From positions 262,623 through 326,622 of the forward strand of contig CAVWOU010000009.1 in assembly GCA_963756745.1 (NCBI GenBank): a stretch of DNA of 64,000 nt. The letters run 5' to 3'. This document shows positions 7,787 to 15,725 of the stretch, piece after piece (the first letter of the stretch is position 1; each line of letters begins with the position of its first letter). The translations under genes were made by a program, and so were the position numbers. This DNA is from DASPWW01 sp963756745 (GTDB lineage Bacteria; Actinomycetota; Thermoleophilia; Solirubrobacterales; 70-9). The notes beneath the pieces were generated by a model, which saw nothing but the letters and a program-made list of their open reading frames with translations, did no database searches and had not been told where the DNA came from.

Positions 7787-8089
7787 ATGCTTGCGCTGAC
7801 CACCGCCGCGGTCGAGATCGTCGACTCGATTGTCTCCAACGACGAGCTCCCGGAGACTGCGGGCATCCGGATCACGAGCGAGCAGACCCGGTCCGGGCTG
7901 AACGGGGACAGCCCGCAGCGCGATCTCCGCATCTCGGTGGTCCCGGCGCCCGAGTCGGGTGACGAGCTCGTGGACGGCGCGCAGATCTACGTCGAGGCCG
8001 GCGAGACGGCCCGGCTGCTGGACGACAAGGTCCTCGACGTCGAGCTCGAAGACGAGGAAGTCCGGTTCAGCCTGCTGCGGCAGGAGTAG
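7787..8089 (+). CDS. HesB/IscA-like protein lacking cysteines
   Basis: A 100-residue protein with the fold pattern of the Fe-S biosynthesis domain: an opening LALTTAAVEIVDSIV helix, central GIRITSEQ strands and a long acidic strand-turn region (DGAQIYVEAGETARLLDDKVLDVELEDEEVRFSL). The three cysteines that bind iron or clusters in IscA/ErpA are all absent, so it cannot be a classical A-type carrier. The ATG at 7787 is preferred over the GTG at 7781 because GGAAGGAG is correctly spaced. Cys-less HesB proteins are common in actinobacteria with no assigned role. It stands alone, with no suf or isc genes nearby. Confidence 0.72.
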   Translation: MLALTTAAVEIVDSIVSNDELPETAGIRITSEQTRSGLNGDSPQRDLRISVVPAPESGDELVDGAQIYVEAGETARLLDDKVLDVELEDEEVRFSLLRQE

Positions 8090-8157
8090 TCCGTAGCTGG
8101 ACCTGCCCGTAGTCGCCGCTGTTGGCCGCGCGAACCCGGTCGCTACGCTAGCCGGCC

Positions 8158-8601
8158 GTGCGCGCGCTGGTGATACTTACGACGATCGTCCTCGTCCTCG
8201 GCGTCGCCGCGGTCGCGGGGCTCGTTCTCGCGGGGCGCGGTGACGGCCAGGGGGTGATCCCCGACCGCGTCCAGCCGTCGGCTCCCGCCTCGAAACCTTC
8301 GCCCGCGCCGGCGGCGCCGCCCGCGCAATGCCCCGCCGGGCTTGCCGGGTGCCGCACCGTGTCGGGCCGGATCGTCTATGTCGAGGCCGTCGACCCCGAC
8401 GGCGACGGCGACGCCCACTTCGTGCTCGCGGACTCGGACGGGGTGACCGGGTTCGGGATCTCGGTCGTCGACGTCCGCGCGGATCTGCGCCCGCAGCCGC
8501 TTCCCGGCGTCGGCGACCAGATCAGCGCGGCGGGGCCGGTCGCCACGGGCTCGTTCGGGCAGCGGCAGATCGAGGCGGTCGATCTTCAGGTGGCGGGCTA
8601 A
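8158..8601 (+). CDS. Secreted or membrane-anchored protein of unknown function
   Basis: 147 residues starting at a GTG. An N-terminal hydrophobic segment (about 3-25, LVILTTIVLVLGVAAVAGLVL) is followed by a Pro/Ala/Ser-rich linker and a compact domain from about 58 (CPAGLAGCRTVSGRIVYVE ... DAHFVLAD ... LPGVGDQISAAGPVATG). The domain resembles small OB-like beta barrels in exported proteins; two cysteines at its start could pair. The C-terminus overlaps the end of the convergent gene, probably because that gene is mis-framed. No function can be assigned. Confidence 0.65.
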   Translation: MRALVILTTIVLVLGVAAVAGLVLAGRGDGQGVIPDRVQPSAPASKPSPAPAAPPAQCPAGLAGCRTVSGRIVYVEAVDPDGDGDAHFVLADSDGVTGFGISVVDVRADLRPQPLPGVGDQISAAGPVATGSFGQRQIEAVDLQVAG

Positions 8602-9109
8602 CGGCCGGCGGAGCCGCGGACGACACCGGGGTCTCCGACGCCGCCGACCACGCGATTCGCGCCAGCCTGCAGCGGTCGAGCACATTGCCGCGGCGCGTCA
8701 CCTTGACCCTGGCCTTGAACGTCCCCTCCCACAGGCTCGGCGAGGACTGCTCCCCGGTCGCTTCAACCTTGACCTTGGAGCGGATCTTCTTCGGCTGCTT
8801 CAGCTTGTAGGACCCCTTGTCGGCGAGGCTCGTCACGGTGGCGGAGTCGAACCCTCTGAAGATCGTCCCGTCGCCGAACGTCGATCCGCGAGCGTTGCAG
8901 GACGTCTTCCACTTGATCGCCAGGCGGGTCGGGAGCCCGGCGTCGTCGATCCGCAGCTCGACCCCGCGGCCCTGGTCGGTCTTGCCGCGGAACTCGGTCG
9001 CGGCCGCGGCGCCGCTCGGCGCGGCGAGCTGGAGCGCGGCGGCGAGCGCGGTCGCCGCGGCGGCGCACGCAACCAGCCCGATGGTTCGATCCCCTGCCGT
9101 ACGGATCAT
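8522..9109 (-). CDS. Secreted protein of unknown function; C-terminus doubtful
   Basis: 195 residues. A signal peptide (IGLVACAAAATALAAALQLAA, cleavage after about residue 35) precedes a beta-rich domain (TEFRGKTDQGRGVELRIDDAG ... KWKTSCNARGSTFGDGTIFRGF ... KVKVEATG ... FKARVKVTRRGNVLDRCRL). Two cysteines could form a disulfide. Similar single-domain exported proteins of actinobacteria have no known function. The last 25 or so residues are Pro/Arg-rich and run antisense through the end of the preceding gene. An earlier frame change would instead end the protein at about 8599, so the true C-terminus is uncertain. Confidence 0.65.
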   Translation of the reverse strand: MIRTAGDRTIGLVACAAAATALAAALQLAAPSGAAAATEFRGKTDQGRGVELRIDDAGLPTRLAIKWKTSCNARGSTFGDGTIFRGFDSATVTSLADKGSYKLKQPKKIRSKVKVEATGEQSSPSLWEGTFKARVKVTRRGNVLDRCRLARIAWSAASETPVSSAAPPAVSPPPEDRPPRSAAARTSPWRPAPPR

Positions 9110-9151
9110 CCCCCGCGCAGCGTACCCGTTCCTCGGGCGCGGTCGCCTGCG

Positions 9152-10342
9152 TCAGTACCCGTCGGGGTGGCGCGCGACGAAGCCCGACGAGGAGCGCATC
9201 TCGGTGCTCCATGCCGGACCGCTTCCGCCGACGGTTCCGCTGGTGTCGAGCCGCAGGCCCGCGATCACGACGTAGGCGTGACCCGAGTGCGCGTACGCCG
9301 TGATCCAGTTGCCCGGACCCGGCGAGCCCCACGCGGTCAGCCCGCTGGAGTCGAGCGGGCTCGAAAGGAACCCGCCGCCGTGGAGCGCGTAGCTCACCGT
9401 GCCCGAGCAGTCGTAGCCCGACGACTCGAACGATCCGTGGCCGCCGCCCCACACGTACGGCAGCCCGACGATCCGGTTCCCCGCTTCGATCGCCGAGCGG
9501 ACCGCGACCGGCGCGTTCGCCGGCGGGATCGCCCTGCCGTTGACGAGAGTGGCCGTCTGCCCGCCCGGCGGCGCGGCGCTCGGCTCGATCTCCTTCTGGA
9601 GGTCTTGCTCGCGGGCCTCGAGCGCCTGAAGCGACTTCCGCCGCTCGGCGCGCGCGGCGAGGAGGTCGGCGTGCTGCGCCTCGATCTCACCCCGCGCGCT
9701 CGCGAGCTCGTCGCGGTGCGCGGCGATCGCGTCGCGGTCCTCGGCGATCCGATCGCGGGTCGCCTCGAGCCGCTCCACGATCGACTCGACCTCGGCCGCG
9801 AGCGTCTCCACCCGCGCGATCACCGACTCGTCGTACTCCTGGATCCGATCGAGGTACTCGGCCTGGGCCAGCACGTCCGACCAGCTGTGGGACTCGAGGA
9901 TCACGCTGAGCGTGTCCGGGCTCCCGGTCTTGTAGATGCCGACGAGCAGCTTTGCGAGCAGCCGCCGCGCGCGCTCGAGCCGCGCCCGCAGCTCGACGAG
10001 GTGCGCGCGCTCGCGCTCGACCTCCGCCGTCGCCTCGTCGAGCCGCGCCTGGGTCGCGCTCAGCTCCTCGGCGACCGCCGCCTCGCGCTCGCGCATCGCC
10101 GCCTCCTGCGCGATCAGCTCGTTCACCTCGGCGTTCTGGCGCTCGATCTCCGCCTCGAGGTCGCCCTGCTGCGCCTGCACACCCTCGAGCTCGTCGACCT
10201 TCTGCTGGAGCTCGGTCGGGTCCTGGGCGGGGGCACGATCGCCGAACGCCGCGAACGCGCACAGCGCCGCGAGCAGGATCCCGAGTACGCAGGCGACCCT
10301 GCGGCGGGCGCGATTGTCGAGCGCCGTCGGCAAGCACCCCAA
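9152..10342 (-). CDS. Secreted NlpC/P60 peptidoglycan hydrolase with N-terminal coiled coil
   Basis: 396 residues. A signal peptide (about 15-40) is followed by a long coiled coil (about 45-240, rich in Glu/Ala/Arg/Leu heptads such as LQQKVDELEGVQAQQGDLEAEI). A C-terminal NlpC/P60 domain follows: the catalytic Cys is in YDCSG near residue 310 and the His in GHAYVV near 357. The layout matches RipA/CwlO-type D,L-endopeptidases, in which the coiled coil is controlled by the FtsEX complex to cut peptide cross-bridges during growth or division. The start codon is TTG, either 10342 or 10333, with only weak ribosome binding sites. It is transcribed divergently from the next gene, with about 100 bases between. 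Confidence 0.87.
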   Translation of the reverse strand: MGCLPTALDNRARRRVACVLGILLAALCAFAAFGDRAPAQDPTELQQKVDELEGVQAQQGDLEAEIERQNAEVNELIAQEAAMREREAAVAEELSATQARLDEATAEVERERAHLVELRARLERARRLLAKLLVGIYKTGSPDTLSVILESHSWSDVLAQAEYLDRIQEYDESVIARVETLAAEVESIVERLEATRDRIAEDRDAIAAHRDELASARGEIEAQHADLLAARAERRKSLQALEAREQDLQKEIEPSAAPPGGQTATLVNGRAIPPANAPVAVRSAIEAGNRIVGLPYVWGGGHGSFESSGYDCSGTVSYALHGGGFLSSPLDSSGLTAWGSPGPGNWITAYAHSGHAYVVIAGLRLDTSGTVGGSGPAWSTEMRSSSGFVARHPDGY

Positions 10343-10443
10343 GCTAGCCCGGCGGACCCGCTGTTCCAGTTAACCGCGACGACGCTGCAGGTTGTCTTGC
10401 GAACGATGAGAATGCAGCGAACCCGAAGCGATAGGAGAGATTC

Positions 10444-10914
10444 ATGACGAGGAAAGCCGACTTCAACGCCGAGGAGTGGTCGCTCGTGCTCGAGGGGCCG
10501 CCCGTCGCCGGGGTGATCGTGGCGACGGCGCACCGCGGGGGCTCGTTCCGCGAGGCGATCTCGATGGGGAAGGCCTACCAGGAGGCCCAGAAGGAGCAGA
10601 GCGCCGACCTGATCAGCGAGATCGTCTCCTCGAACCCCGAGTTCGATCGCAACCGCTACAAGTCGCCCGAGGAGCTGCGCGAGCGCGGGCTCACCCGGAT
10701 CCGCGAGGCCGTCAACCTGCTCGAGAACAAGGCCACCCCCGAGGAGGTCGACGAGTACAAGCAGTTCGTGCTCGACGTCGCGAACACCGTCGCCAACGCG
10801 AAGAAGGAGGGCGGCGTGCTCGGGATCGGCGGCAAGCCGGTCAGCGAGGAAGAGCAGAAGGCGCTCGACGAGATCGCGCAGACGCTCGACAAGGAGCCGC
10901 CCGCGAAGCCGTAG
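10444..10914 (+). CDS. Conserved-looking soluble protein of unknown function
   Basis: 156 residues, intact, with AGGAGA seven bases before the ATG. The sequence is almost entirely helical after residue 35 (GGSFREAISMGKAYQEAQKEQ ... EEVDEYKQFVLDVANTVANAKKEGG), with a glycine-rich turn GVLGIGGKPVSEEE near the end. The helix-turn pattern around KATPEEVDEYKQFVLDVANTVA is reminiscent of TerB-like helical domains, but no family is claimed. It is followed by the DGPF/ECF42 pair with a gap of about 90 bases. Confidence 0.7.
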   Translation: MTRKADFNAEEWSLVLEGPPVAGVIVATAHRGGSFREAISMGKAYQEAQKEQSADLISEIVSSNPEFDRNRYKSPEELRERGLTRIREAVNLLENKATPEEVDEYKQFVLDVANTVANAKKEGGVLGIGGKPVSEEEQKALDEIAQTLDKEPPAKP

Positions 10915-11003
10915 CGCGCGCGGCTGTCGATCCGCGCGCGACCACGTTCGTCGTCACAATGAGCGCGGCGAACGGCGCTGCGTACGACGACAGGAGGTTC
11001 CAG

Positions 11004-11399
11004 ATGAAGTACCTGCTCACCCTGTGGGGCGACGAGGCTCGGTTCGCCGACCTGACGCCCGAGCAGCTGCAGGAGAACATGAAGCAATGGGACGCCTTCA
11101 CGAGTGCCGCCGACGACGCGGGCGTGCACCTCGGCGGCGAGGGCCTCCAGCCGACCGCAACCGCGACCACGGTCCAAATCCCCGAGAGCGGCGATCCCGT
11201 TGTCACCGACGGGCCGTTCGCGGAGACGAAGGAGCAGCTCGGCGGGTTCTACCTACTCGACTGCGAGGATCTCGACGACGCGATCGCGTGGGCGAAGCGG
11301 ATGCCGTTGCCCGGTGGCAAGGTCGAGGTGCGGCCGGTGATGGACTACGAGGCCGCTGGCTCGGAGGTCCACTCCCAGGAAGCGGGGGCGCAGCGGTAG
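11004..11399 (+). CDS. YCII-related DGPF protein, partner of the ECF42 sigma factor
   Basis: 131 residues. A ferredoxin-like YCII domain (MKYLLTLWGDEARF ... GVHLGGEGLQP) carries the diagnostic VTDGPFAETKEQLGGFYLLDC with the DGPF signature, then DDAIAWAKRMP. AGGAGG at 10992-10997 fixes the start at 11004. Genes for DGPF proteins are a conserved neighbour of ECF42-group sigma factors and are part of, or controlled by, that regulon (known for the group). Here the stop codon abuts the sigma gene directly, so the two are surely co-transcribed. The biochemical role of DGPF proteins is not established. Confidence 0.9.
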   Translation: MKYLLTLWGDEARFADLTPEQLQENMKQWDAFTSAADDAGVHLGGEGLQPTATATTVQIPESGDPVVTDGPFAETKEQLGGFYLLDCEDLDDAIAWAKRMPLPGGKVEVRPVMDYEAAGSEVHSQEAGAQR

Positions 11400-12630
11400 G
11401 CACTCCGGAAGAGGCCGTCGACCGCCTGTTCCGCGAAGAGTCGGGACGGGCGGTCGCGGCCTTGATCCGCGTGCTCGGCGATTTCGATCTCGCCGAGGAG
11501 GCGGTCCAGGACGCTTTCCTTGTCGCGCTCGAGGTGTGGCCGGAGCGCGGGCTGCCGCGCAACCCGGGCGCGTGGATCACGACCACCGCCCGCAACAAGG
11601 CGATCGACCGCATCCGCCGCGCGCGGCGGCTCGAGGACAAGGTCCGCGAGCTGGAGGCGCTGGTGCCCACCACACGAGGAGCCGTACGAGATCGAGGACA
11701 GCTCGATTCCCGACGAGCGGCTGCGGCTGATCTTCACCTGCTGCCACCCGGCGCTCGCTCCCGAGGCGAGGGTGGCGCTGACGCTGCGGACGCTCGGCGG
11801 CGTCGATACCCGCGCGATCGCATCCGCGTTCCTGACCTCGGAGTCCGCGATGCAGCAGCGGCTGGTGCGGGCGAAGCGCAAGATCCGGGACGCTCGAATC
11901 CCCTACGTCGTGCCGCCGGACCACGAGCTGCCCGACCGGCTCGGCTCGGTGCTCGCCGCGCTGTACCTGATCTTCAACGAGGGCTATGCGGCGACCGCCG
12001 GGGAGGCCCTGGTGCGCCGCGACCTGTGCGCCGAGGCGATCCGGCTCACGCGGGTGCTGCGCGCGCTGATGCCGGACGAGCCGGAGGTGGCCGGACTTCT
12101 GGCGCTGCTCCTGCTCCAGGACTCGCGGCGGGACGCCCGCACGGGGCCGGCCGGCGAGATGGTCCTCCTCAGCCGACCAGGACCGAACGCTTTGGGACCG
12201 GGACGAGATCGAGGAGGGGATCGAGCTGGTAAGCCGTCTGCGTCCGGGCCCGTACGTGCTCCAGGCGGCGATCGCCGCCGAGCACGCGCGCGCCCCGACG
12301 CCCGAGGCGACCGATTGGCGCCGGATCGCGGATCTGTACGAGCTCCTCGCCCGCGTCGCTCCTGGCTCCGTGGTGGAGTTGAACCGCGCCGTCGCGGTGG
12401 CGATGGCCGAGGGAGAGGAGCGCGGCCTCGAGTTGATGGAGGAGCTCGACGGAGAGCTGGAGCGCTACTACCTCCTCCACTCCTCGCGCGCCGACCTGCT
12501 GCGCCGGCTGGGCCGCGACGCGGAGGCCGCGACGGCCTACTCGCGCGCGCTCGAGCTCACCGAGCAGCCGACCGTGCGCGCGTTCCTCGAGCGGCGCATG
12601 GCGGAGGTCGGCGGTCCTTCGCGACCGTGA
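11396..12630 (+). pseudogene. ECF42-group RNA polymerase sigma factor with C-terminal TPR-like extension, frame broken twice
   Basis: Three successive frames give a sigma factor of about 410 residues. The first (TPEEAVDRLFREESGRAVAALIR ... LAEEAVQDAFLVALEVWP ... GAWITTTARNKAIDRIRR) is sigma region 2. The second (PDERLRLIFTCCHPALAPEARVALTLRTLGG ... IASAFLTSESAMQQRLVRAKRKIR) is region 4, and starts the long extension IFNEGYAATAG. The third (DWRRIADLYELLARVAPGSVVELNRAVAVAMAEG ... LLHSSRADLLRRLGRDAEAATAYSRAL) is the TPR-like C-terminal domain that replaces an anti-sigma factor in this group. Breaks are at about 11670 and 12160. No ATG/GTG is found in frame at the 5' end (a GTA stands where the start is expected), so the exact start is open. 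Confidence 0.85.
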
Positions 12631-12631
12631 C

Positions 12632-12934
12632 TCAGCCCGCGTTCGCCGCCTTCAGCACCGAGTCGATCAGCCCGGGGAACCGCCGGTCGAGCTCCGACCG
12701 GCGAAGGCACAGGTGCTTGCGCGTGCCTTCGGCGCGCTCGGAGATCACTCCGGCGCTCGACAGCGCCTTGAGGTGGTGGCTGGCGGTGGACTTCGTCACC
12801 GGCACCTCGAGCTGGCCGCAGGTCAGCTCGCCGCCTCGAGCGCAGCTGCCGCGATCGACGCTGCCGGCGCCGCTCGCGATCCGATCTCCGAGGTCCGGAC
12901 TGCCGTCGTCGCGTTGATTGCGCACAAGTGCCAT
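12632..12934 (-). CDS. ArsR-family winged-helix regulator
   Basis: 100 residues if translation starts at the ATG at 12934. The core ELTCGQLEVPVTKSTASHHLKALSSAGVISERAEGTRKHLCLRRSELDRRFPGL is an ArsR winged helix: recognition helix KSTASHHLKALSSAG, then the beta wing EGTRKHLCLR. No clear metal-binding cysteine motif is present. In this sequence the frame is continuous with the upstream exported protein, giving an apparent fusion of an extracellular domain to a DNA-binding domain. That makes no cellular sense, so a lost stop is likely. Its 3' end faces the end of the sigma gene. Residues 22-34 look irregular for the family and may contain a further small indel. Confidence 0.75.
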   Translation of the reverse strand: MALVRNQRDDGSPDLGDRIASGAGSVDRGSCARGGELTCGQLEVPVTKSTASHHLKALSSAGVISERAEGTRKHLCLRRSELDRRFPGLIDSVLKAANAG

Positions 12935-12960
12935 CGAACTCGCGGTCGCGCTGCTCGGCG

Positions 12961-13716
12961 CTAGCCCACGTCTGAAGAAGTGTTCTGAGATCGTCTGGTT
13001 TCCGTTTCTTTCGATCGTCTGAATCTCGAGCAGGTACTCGGTGCCCGGCTCGAGAAACTCGGACGGGATCGTGACGCTCGTCTGCGAGGCCGGGAGCTCG
13101 ACCTGGTAGAGGCGGAATGGGTCCTCCCGCTCGACGATCACCCGGTAGCCCTCGATGTCGATCCCGGGCTGCGGGGCCGGGGCCCACCTGGCGAGGACGT
13201 TGCCGTCGGGCACGGTCGAGCCGGCGGCGGGCGCGATGATCTCGGGGCCGTCCGGGATCTTGTGCGACAGCCTCGCCTTGCCGACCTGCTTGCGTCCCTC
13301 GATCGTGCGCCCGGCGAACTTGTAGGTCCCCTCCGGAAAGCGCCGCTTGAACTTGCTGAACGGGAGCTCCTTGAACTCCGGCTCGTTGGTCTCGGAGAAG
13401 AGCTCGGTGAGGCCGAAGTTCTTCAGCCGCCCGGTGGCGTTGACGTCGAGGATCTTCTTCCCGCCCGGCCGGAAGATCTTCATCGACCTCCAGGGCTCGC
13501 CGTCGAGGAAGAACTGAAGCCCCGCGTCGCCGTCGGTGGCGTTGGTCTCGACGATCACGGTGGTGTCCTCGAGGCGTATCGCCTTCGCCGCCGTGGCCTT
13601 CGGCGCCGCCTGCGCCGGCGGATCCGAGCTCGATCTCGGCCACCGCGGCGATCCCGACCGCGCAGTGTGAGCGCGCCCAGCAGCGCGATGCCGGGTGCCC
13701 GCAGGTGATTCGTCAT
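12961..13716 (-). pseudogene. Exported fibronectin type III-like protein, frame disturbed near the N-terminus
   Basis: The ATG at 13716, preceded by AAGGAGT, begins a signal peptide (TNHLRAPGIALLGALTL) whose hydrophobic continuation (AVGIAAVAEIELG) is in a second frame. The mature part from about 13600 down (AIRLEDTTVIVETNATDGDAGLQFFLDGEPWRSMKIF ... LPFSKFKRRFPEGTYKFAGRTIEGRK) is in a third. The segment PDGPEIIAPAAGSTVPDG ... PGIDIEGYRVIVE ... LEPGTEYLLEIQTIERNGNQT is a fibronectin type III module. A +1 shift near the end would stop at 12961-12963; without it the frame runs on into ArsR. No enzyme motif is present; a surface or secreted binding role is likely. Confidence 0.6.
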
Positions 13717-13813
13717 CGGAACCACTCCTTCCTGGTCGTTCGCGCTTGCGACGCTAGGCGCAGAATCTGAGACCCAGATGAGAGGCGCCGGATCGCGGGA
13801 TACTGGACGACGC

Positions 13814-14224
13814 ATGTCGCAGGCGAACGTAGAACTGGTGCGCGGCGGCTACGAGATGTACGAGCGCGGGCAACTCGAGGAGGTGGCCGCACTGTTCTCG
13901 TTCGATGCCGACATGGCCGACGCCGGCGGACTTGGAATCGCGGGAACCGCAGCGGGCAGGCGAGTTGGCCCCGCAGGGTTTCTCCAGGCCACGGCGGACG
14001 CCAGGGAGGCGTTCGACGATTACACGGTGGAGGCCGAGGACTTCATCGATGCGGGCGACTCGGTCATCGTCATCGCACGAATCTCGGGCCGGGGGCGAGA
14101 AAGCGGTCTGGAGATGGAGATGCACGTCGCACACCTGTGGACGGTGCGCGATGGGAAGGTCGTTTCCGGCGACGTCTATCGCACGGCGGATGAGGCGCTC
14201 GAAGCCGCCCGGCGGCAGGAATAG
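13814..14224 (+). CDS. SnoaL/NTF2-like protein (first of two)
   Basis: 136 residues with the SnoaL-like cone fold pattern: an opening helix QANVELVRGGYEMYERGQLEEVAALFSFDADMAD, a middle helix-strand and the closing strands DSVIVIARISGRGRESGLEMEMHVAHLWTVRDGKVV. Members are ketosteroid-isomerase-type enzymes or ligand-binding proteins, usually linked to secondary metabolism or of unknown role. It lies 3 bases upstream of a second, diverged SnoaL-like gene, suggesting a tandem duplication or heterodimer. The ATG at 13814 is preferred over an upstream in-frame start because residues before it do not fit the fold. Confidence 0.82.
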   Translation: MSQANVELVRGGYEMYERGQLEEVAALFSFDADMADAGGLGIAGTAAGRRVGPAGFLQATADAREAFDDYTVEAEDFIDAGDSVIVIARISGRGRESGLEMEMHVAHLWTVRDGKVVSGDVYRTADEALEAARRQE

Positions 14225-14227
14225 GCG

Positions 14228-14635
14228 ATGACAGTTGAGAACGTCGAGGTCTTCAAGCGGGCGGTTGACGCGTACAACCGCCGAGATTTCGATGCGTTCC
14301 TAAACGAGTTCGATCCTGCCGTTGAGTGGCACCCGTTGATCCAGGTGATGTTCGGGCAGGAATCCAGGGTTTACCGGGGGCATGAGGACATCAGGCACTT
14401 CATGCGGGAAGTGGATGAGGCGTTCGACGCCGTTCAGCTCGAGTGCTTGGAGATCCGCGATCTCGGTGAGCGGATCGTCGTCGTCGGGCGTCTCCGTGCG
14501 CGAGGCAAGGCAAGCGGCGCGGAGACCGAATCGGCGATCGCCTGGGTGGTCGACTTCAAGGCCGGCAAAGTGATTTGGATGAGGGACTACCTCGATCCCA
14601 CCGACGCCCTCGGAGCCGCCGGTCTGAGCGAGTAG
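14228..14635 (+). CDS. SnoaL/NTF2-like protein (second of two)
   Basis: 135 residues. The opening TVENVEVFKRAVDAYNRRDFDAFLNEFDPAVEWHPL, with the conserved Trp-His after the first helix, and the end AIAWVVDFKAGKVIWMRDYLDPTDAL are textbook SnoaL-like features. The polar residues lining the cavity (Trp/His near 37-38, Asp/Tyr near 119-120) could bind a small ligand. It starts 3 bases after the preceding paralogue. Only the fold, not the substrate, can be stated. Confidence 0.85.
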   Translation: MTVENVEVFKRAVDAYNRRDFDAFLNEFDPAVEWHPLIQVMFGQESRVYRGHEDIRHFMREVDEAFDAVQLECLEIRDLGERIVVVGRLRARGKASGAETESAIAWVVDFKAGKVIWMRDYLDPTDALGAAGLSE

Positions 14636-14648
14636 ATCCATCGCGGGG

Positions 14649-15119
14649 CTACACCCGGATCTCGGGCTCGTGCCGGACCGGGAAGTTGACCGAGCTGGCG
14701 ATGAAGCAGTTCTCATGCGCCCGCTCGTGGAGCTCGCGCGCGGCGTCCTCCATCGACGCTTCGGCCACCGTGACGACCGGCCGCAGCGTGGCCTCGGTGA
14801 ACCGCCCGCCGCCGCTCTCGTTCAGCTCCATCACGCCGTCGGCGCGATCCTCGTACGCCGTGACGACGACGCCCCCGACGGCGCACAGGTGCAGATACTC
14901 CAGCATGTGGCACTCGCTGAGCGCGGCGACGAGAAGCTGCTCGGGGTTCCAGCGCTCTACGTCACCGCCGAACACGGGGTCCGACGACGCGTCGAGCGTT
15001 GGACGGCCCGCGGCGGTGACCTCGTGGTCGCGCCCGTACGCCCGATAGTCGGCCGTTCCCTCGCCGCGGTTTCCCGTCCACGCGACGGCGACCTCGTAGC
15101 GGTGGGTATTGGGGATCAC
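14649..15119 (-). CDS. OsmC-family hydroperoxide reductase-like protein
   Basis: 156 residues with the two redox cysteines of OsmC/Ohr proteins: Cys70 in AALSECHML and Cys138 in HENCFIASSV. The early strand-turn WTGNRGEGTADYRAYGRDH and PVFGGDVERWNPEQLLVAAL are also typical. Such enzymes reduce organic or fatty-acid hydroperoxides with the help of lipoyl or other thiols. This member resembles the OsmC-like branch rather than Ohr. The gene stands alone, convergent with the SnoaL pair. Confidence 0.9.
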   Translation of the reverse strand: MIPNTHRYEVAVAWTGNRGEGTADYRAYGRDHEVTAAGRPTLDASSDPVFGGDVERWNPEQLLVAALSECHMLEYLHLCAVGGVVVTAYEDRADGVMELNESGGGRFTEATLRPVVTVAEASMEDAARELHERAHENCFIASSVNFPVRHEPEIRV

Positions 15120-15205
15120 GGGCTCGGATCCTACGGAGCGGCTGAAGCGGGCCGCGCCCCTGCAAGGGGCACGGCCCGCATCGCATCGAGCGAGTCCTGT
15201 CCTGG

Positions 15206-15595
15206 TCAGGCCTGCTCAACCGGCCGCCGGCCGCGGAGCGGACGGCGGTCGCGCAGCGCGACCATGCCGGCCGCCGCAAGCAGGACCGCCGCGGCGCCGA
15301 GGCCGGCGCCGATCGCCGCGTCGCGCCAGTCGAAGCCGTCGGCGGCGGCGACAGGGGCCGTCTGCGGCCCCACGTCCGCGACGAATGGCTCCGCCTTGGA
15401 GCCATCGCGACGCAAGACGGGGGCGTTCGATGCGTCGGTCTTTCCACTGACGTCGGCGACGAGCGGCACCGCCTTCGAGCCGTCGCGACGCAGTGTGATG
15501 TCGCCGTCCTGGCCCCACGCGGGGGCGGCGAGCCCGGCAACCACGCACCCCGCGAGGGCGGTGATCGCGATTCGTGTCCAGATCGGGGTCTTCAT
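15206..15595 (-). CDS. Small exported, membrane-anchored protein with a duplicated motif
   Basis: 129 residues: a signal peptide (about 1-29, ending APAWG), two copies of the motif LRRDGSKAxPxVADV (about 35-48 and 62-75), a linker, and a transmembrane helix (about 92-113) followed by an Arg-rich cytoplasmic end. The protein would display the two motifs outside the membrane. No family or enzyme signature is recognised. It is transcribed divergently from the large BTAD regulator, with a 130-base gap. Confidence 0.7.
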   Translation of the reverse strand: MKTPIWTRIAITALAGCVVAGLAAPAWGQDGDITLRRDGSKAVPLVADVSGKTDASNAPVLRRDGSKAEPFVADVGPQTAPVAAADGFDWRDAAIGAGLGAAAVLLAAAGMVALRDRRPLRGRRPVEQA

Positions 15596-15725
15596 GCGTT
15601 CTCCCTTCGCTCGACTGCGTGCGGTCCACCATGCACCCGGGCGCTGAAGTCCCGCTGAAATCCGACCGGCGGCGCCCCTGGAACCAGTCGAGCGGTGGTG
15701 GTAGCGTGCGACCGAGGGGAGAGCG

